Source: Streptomyces clavifer (lineage in GTDB: Bacteria; Actinomycetota; Actinomycetes; Streptomycetales; Streptomycetaceae). From it: a DNA stretch of 64,000 bases. Where the stretch lies: the NCBI GenBank assembly GCA_014651175.1, contig BMWJ01000007.1, forward strand, positions 1 to 64,000. The letters are read 5' to 3'. Of the stretch, positions 23,785-31,158 are shown piece by piece. Within the stretch, counting starts at the first letter, position 1. Each line of letters starts with the position of its first letter. The notes under the pieces are model-generated. The model did not search any database. It was not told the DNA's origin and saw only the letters and a list, made by a program, of their open reading frames with translations. The position numbers and the translations under genes are program-made.

Positions 23785-24216
23785 TCAAGCAACCCAGCAG
23801 TACAAGCCGTGGCCAGATCGCTCCGCGCCACGGGCGAGACTGCCCAGACTTGCCAATATCTCTCCGGCCACACCGGAGTCGATCGTCGCGCCGTCCTCCG
23901 CCTGCTGCCCTGCCCACACCGTGGCCACCTCATGCAGCCGGGAGGGCTCCGCCTCGGCCAGGGCGTCCGCCAAGCGCTCGGAGAGCGCGACGACGACGGA
24001 GCCGTCATCGTCCTCGGCAACGATGCGCGGTTCGCCGGCTTCGAGGAGCTCTTCGAAATCGCTGCCGAGGAAGAGGCATTCCCAATCGACCACAGCTTCT
24101 TCTACGTCGAAGTTGCCGAACGAGAGGGACTCGTAAGCGGGTCCCGGGCCGCCCCCGACCGCGAGGGCGGCCGACGCGTCGTCCGGTGCCGCGAAGAACT
24201 TCACTATGGTGCTCAC
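23785..24216 (-). CDS. Conserved hypothetical acidic protein
   Basis: 143 aa from GTG 24216. Strongly acidic and soluble: MSTIVKFFAAPDDASAALAV, then VDWECLFLGSDFEELLEAGEPRIVA and a helical C-terminus ending GHGLYCWVA. The layout resembles a group of uncharacterised streptomycete proteins; no enzyme motif or membrane segment. Ribosome site is weak, so the start is tentative. Confidence 0.6.
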   Translation of the reverse strand: MSTIVKFFAAPDDASAALAVGGGPGPAYESLSFGNFDVEEAVVDWECLFLGSDFEELLEAGEPRIVAEDDDGSVVVALSERLADALAEAEPSRLHEVATVWAGQQAEDGATIDSGVAGEILASLGSLARGAERSGHGLYCWVA

Positions 24217-24517
24217 CGATGCATGATGCCTGGCTGCTCCGTCGCGCCACCATCGTGTGCCGGACCAGTCCTCGCTGTACCGAGCCGTGAGGTTGACGTC
24301 ACACCACGTTGTATGCGTACCGCTGGGCCTACGTCGACTTGAAATCGCAGGTCAAAGAGCTGGTGTGACCGGCTCTCGGGGTGCTCCCGCTGGTCGTGGG
24401 CGACAGTCTGAGCAGTAGATCGTCCGTCAGCGCGCTTGGCTCGGGAAGAGACTCCAGGCGGCAGTGTGGGCGGATGTGCGAGCCTTCTTCCCCCAGACGC
24501 CGGCCGGGAGGACTCCG

Positions 24518-24748
24518 ATGACCCGTGATGACGTCCTCGAAGAGCTCAGCCACATCGCGCGCGAGAGGGCATTCGGTAGGAACGTCGGGTCTGACCGGCT
24601 CATCCAGGCAGGGCTGGACGCGGTGATCGCCGGGGGTGAGAGCCCTTCCCTCACCATGCCGGCCGGCCTCACTCGGAGCGAAGAGCCCGACGCACCGGCG
24701 CTCTTCGACGAGGTACTGCACTACCGACCCACCGAGGAGTCCTGGTGA
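24518..24748 (+). CDS. Small hypothetical protein coupled to GNAT gene
   Basis: 76 aa from ATG 24518, which has GGGAGGA at good spacing. Helical, acidic protein (MTRDDVLEELSHIARERAFG) with no known motif. Its TGA overlaps the GTG of the following GNAT gene in a GTGA tetramer, so the two are translationally coupled and probably functionally linked. The 300 bp upstream (24217-24517) contains no supported gene; a short frame ending at about 24367 (VDLKSQVKELV then stop) may be the tail of a lost gene. Confidence 0.6.
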   Translation: MTRDDVLEELSHIARERAFGRNVGSDRLIQAGLDAVIAGGESPSLTMPAGLTRSEEPDAPALFDEVLHYRPTEESW

Positions 24749-25299
24749 TCACTTGGCGCCGGCTCGGCGAACCCGACTTTCCCCAGCTGAGGCAGTGGCT
24801 GGCACAGCCGCATGTCGCGCGATGGTGGAACCACGAGACCTCTCCCGAGGCCGTCAAGCGCGACTTCGGACCCGCAGCCCGGGGGCAGGAGCCGTCGGAG
24901 GACTTGCTCGTCCTGCTCGACGGCGAGCCGATCGGCCTCGTGCAGCGCTGCCGTTTCGCCGACTACCCCGACTACCTGGCGGAGTTGGCGGCCGAAGTCG
25001 ACGTGCCCGACGGGGCGGTGACCATCGACTACCTGATCGGCGATCCATGCCGGGTCGGTCAGGGACACGGCGTACGCATGATCCGCGCGGTCGTCGGGGC
25101 GACCTGGACCGAGCAGCCCGACGTCACCGCGATCATCGTCCCCGTGCAGGTGGCCAACCGGGCATCCTGGCGGGCGCTGGAGAAGGCGGGCTTCCACCGT
25201 GTCGCCGAGGCCTCGCTGGAACCCGACAACCCCATCGACGACCGGGCCCACTACGTCTACCGCATCGACCGCCCGACCTGCCCCGCAGCCGTTCAGTAG
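24745..25299 (+). CDS. GNAT acetyltransferase, aminoglycoside 6'-acetyltransferase-like
   Basis: 184 aa from GTG 24745, overlapping the previous stop. The N-terminus ITWRRLGEPDFPQLRQWLAQPHVARWWNHE, GEPIGLVQRCRFADYP and VTIDYLIGDPCRVGQGHGVRMIRAVV match the AAC(6')-I/RimJ-like acetyltransferase group, including the acetyl-CoA loop. VANRASWRALEKAGFHRVAE is the conserved final strand-helix. Whether the acceptor is an aminoglycoside is unproven; chromosomal relatives often have other amines as substrates. Confidence 0.87.
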   Translation: MITWRRLGEPDFPQLRQWLAQPHVARWWNHETSPEAVKRDFGPAARGQEPSEDLLVLLDGEPIGLVQRCRFADYPDYLAELAAEVDVPDGAVTIDYLIGDPCRVGQGHGVRMIRAVVGATWTEQPDVTAIIVPVQVANRASWRALEKAGFHRVAEASLEPDNPIDDRAHYVYRIDRPTCPAAVQ

Positions 25300-25310
25300 G
25301 GGACCTTCCC

Positions 25311-25494
25311 GTGCCGGAGGAACAGGAACCGGGGCGCTGACCCCGAAGAGCTGGAACCGCTGGCCCACTACGCGCGCAACCGGGACGGCGGGGAGCAGAG
25401 CTGGGGAGTCTGCGCCGACGACCTCCACCAGGAGGCAGCCGAGGCGGCGCAGCAGTTCCTGGTCAAGCGGCCGGCAGCACGGGCAGGGAGCTGA
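25311..25494 (+). pseudogene. Small frameshifted reading frame downstream of GNAT gene
   Basis: A GTG at 25311 starts VPEEQEPGR and meets a stop; dropping one base continues in a well-coded frame DPEELEPLAHYARNRDGGEQ to the stop at 25494, about 60 codons in all. The codon bias of both parts is normal for the genome. Either a decayed small gene or a sequence error; identity unknown. Confidence 0.4.
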
Positions 25495-25544
25495 CCGTCC
25501 GATTCGTGCTCGCCGCGGTTCGGCGGCCCTCTCCATTCCAAGGC

Positions 25545-25795
25545 ATGCTGGACTCGAGCTGCTGGAACGGATCACCGCGGAACTGGACGAACTCGAAGAA
25601 CAGCTGACCGCACAGCTGGCGCAGGTGCGGGCCGAGCGGGACGAACTCGCCGTCGCCGAACGCGACCTTGAGCGGGTGAGTGAAGAGCCCGCCGACGAAC
25701 GCGCCTCGGCCGCGCCGAGGCCCGGGCACGCGGGCGGGCAGGCGGTGATGCTGATCCCGCACCGCGCGCCGGGCGTGGAGGGCGACGGAGTGCAT
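25545..25795 (+). pseudogene. Truncated coiled-coil protein fragment
   Basis: Reads LELLERITAELDELEEQLTAQ, then QVRAERDELAVAERDLERVSEE and VMLIPHRAPGVEGDG. This layout (short coiled coil, then an IPHRAPG segment) resembles the start of a widespread streptomycete protein whose C-terminal winged-helix-like domain is missing here. No proper start codon in frame, and the homology ends abruptly at about 25795 against the oppositely oriented MHYT fragment. Confidence 0.5.
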
Positions 25796-25970
25796 CGTCC
25801 AGATCTCGGTGGCGATGGCGGCGGCGGTGAACAGCCAGTTGCGTCGGGAACGGCCGCTGGTGCCGAGCGCACGCACGGTACGGCGCAGTCCGTGCGGCGC
25901 CCATCGATGCCATCGCGTACGGCAGCACGGCTGTCAGTCGGCCGAAGGTGGCGTGGTCCAGGTGTCCCAT
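25780..25970 (-). pseudogene. N-terminal fragment of an MHYT-domain membrane protein
   Basis: From the ATG at 25970 the minus strand reads MGHLDHATFGRLTAVLPYAMASMGAA; after a 2-bp deletion it resumes as TVRALGTSGRSRRNWLFTAAA and WTMHSVALHARR, which is the first MHYT motif (WTMHFVAM in intact proteins). MHYT proteins are multi-pass sensors of O2, CO or NO. Only the first 65 or so codons remain. Confidence 0.6.
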
Positions 25971-26128
25971 GGACCGGGGACGCCGGCCCGCCCACGGGCG
26001 CGCTCCGGGGCTCATGCGAGAACTGCTGAAATGTGACAGCTCGATGTTCCCGACGATCGGGCAACGCGAAAACCCGCGCGCCGTTTCATGCCGTTTCGCT
26101 CAGGTCCCGTCTGCGCGATCATGTCCGT

Positions 26129-26728
26129 ATGGCCGACGACCACACACACGTCCAGGAATTCTTCTCCGTGCGGGCCGCGGACTGGGACAGCCGTTTCCCC
26201 GACGACGGTCCGGCGTATGCCGCAGCGGTCGTCGAGCTCGGCCTCCGTCCGGGCGACACCGTGCTCGACGCCGGTTGCGGAACAGGGCGGGCGCTGCCCG
26301 CTCTGCGAGCGGCGGTGGGGCCCGGCGGCACGGTGCTCGGGGCCGATCTGACGCCTGCCATGCTGGGCGCGGCGGCACGTGCGGGGCGCGGTGGGAGCGG
26401 TGCGCTGCTCGTCGCCGACGTCGCTCGGCTTCCGCTGCGCGCCGACGCGCTCGACGCGGTGTTCGCGGCCGGGCTGGTCTCGCATCTCGCCCGTCCCGAG
26501 CGGGATCTGCGCGAGCTGGCACGAACGGTGCGCACAGGCGGCCGGCTGGCGCTGTTCCACCCGATCGGCCGCGCCGCACTGGCGGCACGGCACGGGCGTA
26601 CCCTCTCGGACGACGATCTGCGGGCGGAACCCCGGCTCGTTCCCTTGCTGGCCCGCGCGGGATGGGAGGTGGAGTCGTACACGGACGAGGACGACCGCTA
26701 TCTGGTGCTCGCCGCACGCATCCGGTGA
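26129..26728 (+). CDS. Class I SAM-dependent methyltransferase
   Basis: 199 aa. HTHVQEFFSVRAADWDSRFPDD is a typical N-terminus; motif I is DTVLDAGCGTGRALPAL, followed by VLGADLTPAMLGAA (acidic residue for ribose), LLVADVARLPLRADALDAVFAAGLVSHL (motifs II/III) and TGGRLALFHPIGRAAL. UbiE/ArsM-like general fold; substrate unknown. ATG 26129 was chosen because the preceding in-frame codons encode a pseudogene-like stretch; the ribosome site is weak. Confidence 0.85.
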   Translation: MADDHTHVQEFFSVRAADWDSRFPDDGPAYAAAVVELGLRPGDTVLDAGCGTGRALPALRAAVGPGGTVLGADLTPAMLGAAARAGRGGSGALLVADVARLPLRADALDAVFAAGLVSHLARPERDLRELARTVRTGGRLALFHPIGRAALAARHGRTLSDDDLRAEPRLVPLLARAGWEVESYTDEDDRYLVLAARIR

Positions 26729-26792
26729 CCGGCGGTCGTCGCACAGGTCGTCTGCGCTGTGCGGCCGTCGCCGCACCCCGGCCCTCCTCGGC

Positions 26793-27695
26793 TCACTCGG
26801 CCGGGAGGCCTGGACGCGGGCCGTGCGGGACCGGGCAGCCACGGACACCGGGAGTGGGGAACGTCCCGAGCCGCGCGATGTCGTAGCCGTTCGAATAGCT
26901 CTTGATCTCGGGGTTCTGGCGCGCGTGATGGGCATGGGAGCGCGGCGGCAGAAGCCGTACGGCACGGGCCCGCAGGCGGAGCGCTCCGTGGGTCAGCCCC
27001 CGGGCGACGCGCCCCGGACGCTCGTAGCGGAACGCCCTCAGCAGCGAGTCGTCGAGCAGGGCGAGAGCCGCCGTGCGTACGACCGGCGCGAGCGGACCCG
27101 GATACCAGGAGCCCATGAGGGCCAGCGTCGCATCGGAGACCGCACGTGCGCCCTCGTCCCAGCCGAAGTGCTCGTCCTCGTAGCTGTCGAGGGTGCGCTC
27201 GAAGTCCTCGTACGTGTGCGGGACGTCCTTGATGCCCAGGTGTGTGCCGAGCGTGCGGTAGTAGGCGGCGAAGGCGCGCAGCTCGTGGTCGGACAGCCTG
27301 CGCCAGCCGTAGGTGTCGAGCCAGCGCTTGGGGGTGACGACGAACGTGCACAAGACGTAGCGCATGTCGTCGTCGCTGATGTCGTAGCTGCGGTGCATCC
27401 GGTTGATCCGCCGGACAGCCGTCCGTCCCGCCTCGCTGTCGAAGCCGTGCTCCACGACGGTGTCGAGGAGGAGCGTGGTGTCGTCGTACCGCTTCTGTGG
27501 GCGTTCCGTCAGTTCCCCCGTCTCCGCGAGGAGTCGGCCGATGCTGGGGACGGCATAGGTGCGGTACAGGGCGAGCTCGAGTGCACGGGTGATGTCCCAG
27601 GGGAATTCGTACGTCACGGCGAGCCGGTAGATCTCGAGGAAGTCCCGCTCAGGGTCGAGCCGCTGGATCTGCTTGAGCCGTTCGTACCGCTTCAC
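26793..27695 (-). CDS. MpaB-type oxygenase (DUF2236)
   Basis: 300 aa, GTG 27695. ER/MpaB/rubber oxygenase family (latex-clearing protein relatives), which use heme b. The N-terminus RLDPERDFLEIYRLAVTYEFPWDITRALELALYRTYAVPSI and RINRMHRSYDISDDDMRYVLCTFVVTPKRWLDTYGWRRLS contain the His/Arg-rich core with the likely heme-binding region. Possible lipid or polyisoprene-type oxygenation; substrate unknown. It converges with the methyltransferase gene, the intervening 64 bp containing a GC-rich imperfect hairpin. Confidence 0.82.
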   Translation of the reverse strand: MKRYERLKQIQRLDPERDFLEIYRLAVTYEFPWDITRALELALYRTYAVPSIGRLLAETGELTERPQKRYDDTTLLLDTVVEHGFDSEAGRTAVRRINRMHRSYDISDDDMRYVLCTFVVTPKRWLDTYGWRRLSDHELRAFAAYYRTLGTHLGIKDVPHTYEDFERTLDSYEDEHFGWDEGARAVSDATLALMGSWYPGPLAPVVRTAALALLDDSLLRAFRYERPGRVARGLTHGALRLRARAVRLLPPRSHAHHARQNPEIKSYSNGYDIARLGTFPTPGVRGCPVPHGPRPGLPAE

Positions 27696-27917
27696 CCTGG
27701 TGTCCCCTCGTCGGCCGGATGCACGAGCCTACGTGCGCGGGATGAGCGCGCACCACGGCGCGGGAACCGCTCCGAAGCGCCGGAGCGGCTGCCGGCGGCC
27801 TTCCCTCACCGGGGCGGGATCCCTTGTCAGGGCCTCGACGCCGAGGTTACCGACTAGTTAAGGTGCGCCGACGGACCAAGCGATGAGTGACCGGACGACA
27901 TGGATGGGGAGGGTGCT

Positions 27918-28811
27918 GTGGCCGGGACGGACGACACGGTCGCCGACGAGGACGCGCTGTTTGTGCTGACCGCGGTACTGATGACCCCGGCGCAGTTCCC
28001 GAGCGTGCTCGGCGACGACTACGTGGCGGCGTGCGAGGCGCTCGGGCTCGAGCCGTACGCCGAGGGATACGGTCTCGTGCTCGGCCAGGACGGCGGCGGC
28101 GCCCGCTGGACGGTCGTCGTCGAGGACGTCTCGCTGGTGGCCGTCGCCATCGCGTCCTGGGACTGCGGCATGGAGTACGACCTCTCCCCCGACGACCGCT
28201 CGGTGGTGTGCGCGCTGCCGGGCTGGCCGCTGGCCCTCGCGGTCGCGGCGCCCGGCGTACCCGAGCCGCACGATCCGGAGCCGGACCCTGCTGCCGGGGA
28301 AGCCGGCCCGGCGCCCCTGACGCCACCGGACGCCGAGGTCTGGGGGGCTGCTCAGCGACGCCTCGGCGCGGACGAGATCGCCCAGCAGTGGGCCTCCTGG
28401 CGCGAGCAGATCGACGACGGGACAGCGTTCGGCCGGACGGGGGGAAAGACGCCGGAAGAAGAGGGCTCACAGGCTTCCGGGGACGCGGCTGAGGGCGACG
28501 CCGGGGATGCGCCGAGGAATGCGGAGGGCGACGGCTCCGGGCGGCATCCCGGGGTGCGCAGGGTGCTCGAAGAGTCCCTCGCCTACGTGGCCACCCCGCC
28601 CCCGCCCGGTCGGATACGCTCCGCGTTCGCCCCCGGCGGGGCCCGCACCCTGCGGGTCGACGGTCCCGGCTGGTCCCTGGTCGCCAGGACCGACGACATC
28701 GCGTTCGTGCTGTTGGACGAGGAGCCGCGCGAGGTACTGACCATCGGCCGGGGACCCGGGCTCCCGGGGCTGCTGGAGTCGCTGGACGCGCTGGCGGCCC
28801 GGCCTGCCTGA
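27918..28811 (+). CDS. Conserved hypothetical Streptomyces protein
   Basis: 297 aa from GTG 27918, which lies five nt behind GGGGAGG (an ATG at 27900 precedes that site). Two globular parts are separated by an acidic Gly/Ala/Glu-rich linker (about residues 115-205). N-terminal part: DEDALFVLTAVLMTPAQFPSVLGDDYVAACEALGL; C-terminal part: RIRSAFAPGGARTLRVDGPGWSLVARTDDIAFVLLDEEPREV. No known motif, signal peptide or membrane helix. Confidence 0.65.
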   Translation: MAGTDDTVADEDALFVLTAVLMTPAQFPSVLGDDYVAACEALGLEPYAEGYGLVLGQDGGGARWTVVVEDVSLVAVAIASWDCGMEYDLSPDDRSVVCALPGWPLALAVAAPGVPEPHDPEPDPAAGEAGPAPLTPPDAEVWGAAQRRLGADEIAQQWASWREQIDDGTAFGRTGGKTPEEEGSQASGDAAEGDAGDAPRNAEGDGSGRHPGVRRVLEESLAYVATPPPPGRIRSAFAPGGARTLRVDGPGWSLVARTDDIAFVLLDEEPREVLTIGRGPGLPGLLESLDALAARPA

Positions 28812-28988
28812 GCCATCGGCGGACGAGGGCTCCCCCGGCGTCGGGCGGGGGAGACACGATCACCGGCGGGGCGAGACGCAGCTCGTACCGTGCCCCCGCT
28901 GTTCCGCTTCGGCCGAGCGGGCCGTTTTGTACCCGGGCGACGAGGTAACCCGGATCGCCAGGTCTGTCGTCCCGGCCGGAGCCGGGAG

Positions 28989-29029
28989 CAGGGCCCCGTG
29001 CCCGTCACGATCCGGACTCCGGGGCCCTG
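28989..29029. terminator. Hairpin at the end of the MOSC gene
   Basis: CAGGGCCCC (28989-28997) pairs with 29021-29029 around a 23-nt loop, just beyond the MOSC stop codon at 29031. Convergent with the preceding hypothetical gene, so it may stop both transcripts. Confidence 0.5.
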
Positions 29030-29030
29030 G

Positions 29031-29573
29031 CTAGACCCGCTCCAGCGGACGGTGCGGCTCGGCGGGCAGCTCCGCGGTGACCGGATCGCCGGGCCGTACT
29101 GTTCCGCCGGCCACGACGACGCCCATGACGCCGGCCTTGCGGACGACGGCGCCGGTGCCGTCGCGGCCGACGACCTGCTTGAGCAGGCCGTCCTGGAAGT
29201 TGTCGATCTGCAGGCACGGGTTGCGCAGCCCCGTCACCGCGACGACGGCTTCGTCGCCGAGGTGCAGCAGGGTCCCCACCGGGAGGGCCAGGAGGTCGAT
29301 GCCACCCGTGGTGACGTTCTCTCCGAGCTCGCCCGGCGAGACGTCGAATCCGGCTCCGCGCAGCTCGGCGAAGAGCTCCTCATGGATCAGGTGGACCTGA
29401 CGCAGATTGGGCTGCGTCGGGTCCTGGGCGATCCTGGAGCGGTGCTTGACCGTGACACCGGCGTGGACGTCGCCTTCCACGCCGAGTCCGGCAAGGAGGG
29501 TGATGCTTTCCCTGTTCGGCTTGGTGAAGGCGTATACGCCGTTGCTGCTCACCGCTGTGACTGTGCTGTTCAG
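29031..29573 (-). CDS. MOSC-domain protein with probable CTG start
   Basis: 180 aa. MOSC domains carry sulfur on a conserved cysteine (here in TGLRNPCLQID) and act with molybdenum-cofactor sulfurases or in detoxification of hydroxylated bases. Other landmarks: KPNRESITLLAGLGVEGDVHAGVTVKHRS, LRQVHLIHEELF, ELGENVTTGGIDL. No ATG, GTG or TTG suits the start: AAGGAG ends 8-9 nt before a CTG at 29573 whose translation (xNSTVTAVSSNGVY) matches the usual N-terminus of the family. CTG overlaps the TGA of the upstream gene as CTGA, mimicking ATGA coupling. Confidence 0.88.
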   Translation of the reverse strand: MNSTVTAVSSNGVYAFTKPNRESITLLAGLGVEGDVHAGVTVKHRSRIAQDPTQPNLRQVHLIHEELFAELRGAGFDVSPGELGENVTTGGIDLLALPVGTLLHLGDEAVVAVTGLRNPCLQIDNFQDGLLKQVVGRDGTGAVVRKAGVMGVVVAGGTVRPGDPVTAELPAEPHRPLERV

Positions 29574-29752
29574 CGCCCTATCTCCTTGCGGCCGACCTTG
29601 CGGAGCCGGCGTCGCTGGGCCGGGTCGAGCATCAGGTAACCCACTGCGGGCACTCCGACGAGGATCAGCAGCGACCACCAGAATCCGATGAACGGAATCA
29701 GTATGACTGCCGCGACGACGCCCCCGATGGCGATCTTTGCACCGTTCGACAT
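29570..29752 (-). CDS. Small two-helix membrane protein, 60 aa
   Basis: Starts at ATG 29752 behind GAAGGAGGC. Two hydrophobic segments (IAIGGVVAAVILIPFIGFWW and LLILVGVPAVGYLML) and a basic tail (PAQRRRLRKVGRKE). The MOSC gene starts on its stop codon. Likely cytoplasmic-membrane, tail inside; function unknown. Confidence 0.75.
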   Translation of the reverse strand: MSNGAKIAIGGVVAAVILIPFIGFWWSLLILVGVPAVGYLMLDPAQRRRLRKVGRKEIGR

Positions 29753-29838
29753 GATCCGTGCCTCCTTCGCGGCCGGAGCCGCTCCTTGGTGTGAGAACGC
29801 CCGCGCCCGTCAGTCGGTTCCTCAAAGCCGGACCAGGC

Positions 29839-30900
29839 CTACCGCAGGGGCTCGCCAACCTCGTGCATGTGCGCGAGTGCCTGCCGGTAGGACTCGATGA
29901 GTCCGGTCTCCGCGTAGGGCATCCCCATCTCCGCACAGTGCGCCTTCACCAGGGGCTGCGCAAGGCGCAGGTGGGGACGGGGCATGCTCGGGAAGAGGTG
30001 GTGCTCGATCTGGTAGTTGAGGCCGCCGAGGAACCAGTCGGTGAGGAAGGCGCCGCGGACGTTGCGCGAGGTGAGGACCTGGCGCTGCAGGTGGCCCCAG
30101 CGGTCGCCGTCCGGGTCGGGCATCTCCATGCCCTTGTGGTTGGGCGCGAACGCCATACCCAGGTGGAGACCGAAGAGCGCGTGATGGACGAGGGCGAAGA
30201 CGACGGCCTTGCCGGGCGACATCACGGTGAGGAGCAGCGTCGCGTAGAGCGCCAGGTGGCCGACGAGCAGGAGGCCGGAGAGCGCGCGTTCGCGTACGGG
30301 CTGGTTCCGCAGGTACTGGAAGCCGTAGATCTTGAGGGCGATGCCTTCGAGGAGCAGCATCGGGAAGAAGAGCCGCGCCTGGTTGCGGGTGAGCCAGCGG
30401 AGGAAGCCCTCGCGCTCGGCGGCCTGCTTCTGGGTCCACACCAGGGCGCCGACGCCGACGTCGGGATCCTTGTCGATGTGGTTGGGGTTGGCGTGGTGGC
30501 GGACGTGCTTGTCGTTCCACCAGGCCTCGTTCATCCCGAGGAGCAGGTTGGCGTGCACGAACCCTATGATCCGGCTCGCCTTGCGGTCGCCGGTTATCTG
30601 GGCGTGTCCGGCGTCGTGCCCGACGAACGCGGTACGGGTCCACACGATCGCCAGCGGCAGGGCGAGGAACAGGTTCCACCAGGTGTCGCCGAGGAGCGCC
30701 ATACCGGTGATCACCGCTCCGAGGGCCACCAGGTTCACGGCGATGCCCGCCGCGTACCAGCCGGTGCGGCGGTCCAGCAGCCCCTGCCCCTTGACGGTCT
30801 TGAGGAGGGGCGCGAAATCACTTCCGGAGCCCTGCCGGCCGGCTGGATCCTCCGATCCGTCGCGGGTGTTCTGCGCAACGGTGGCTACCGCCTGGGGCAT
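29839..30900 (-). CDS. Membrane fatty acid / acyl-CoA desaturase
   Basis: 353 aa diiron membrane desaturase. The three His boxes are all present: GHDAGH, HVRHHANPNH and QIEHHLFP. Several hydrophobic segments (GIAVNLVALGAVITGMALLG, RALSGLLLVGHLALYATLLLTV) give the usual two helix-pair topology, with the His boxes cytoplasmic. The QxxHH form of box 3 is shared with front-end desaturases, but actinobacterial relatives act as delta-9-type enzymes, so regiochemistry is open. ATG 30900 has GGAGA upstream. Confidence 0.92.
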   Translation of the reverse strand: MPQAVATVAQNTRDGSEDPAGRQGSGSDFAPLLKTVKGQGLLDRRTGWYAAGIAVNLVALGAVITGMALLGDTWWNLFLALPLAIVWTRTAFVGHDAGHAQITGDRKASRIIGFVHANLLLGMNEAWWNDKHVRHHANPNHIDKDPDVGVGALVWTQKQAAEREGFLRWLTRNQARLFFPMLLLEGIALKIYGFQYLRNQPVRERALSGLLLVGHLALYATLLLTVMSPGKAVVFALVHHALFGLHLGMAFAPNHKGMEMPDPDGDRWGHLQRQVLTSRNVRGAFLTDWFLGGLNYQIEHHLFPSMPRPHLRLAQPLVKAHCAEMGMPYAETGLIESYRQALAHMHEVGEPLR

Positions 30901-31158
30901 GACGTCTCCGGTTTCTGGGCATCTGCACTGACCTCGTCAAACGTACGGATCGCGGGCCTGTGGCGACCATGGCGCCATCACCCCGGCCTTACGGGGGCAA
31001 GCCCCAGTGGCCGGTGGTGGCGCGGGCCGCACCCAGGCTTCAGAAGGCAGAAACACGTGAGCCGAGTCACTGTGCGTTTCTCCCGGGACGGACCGTGGAT
31101 GGAGTACCCTCGGCGACCCCGGGCCCCACTAGTCAAATTTGAGGAATCTGACATCGCT

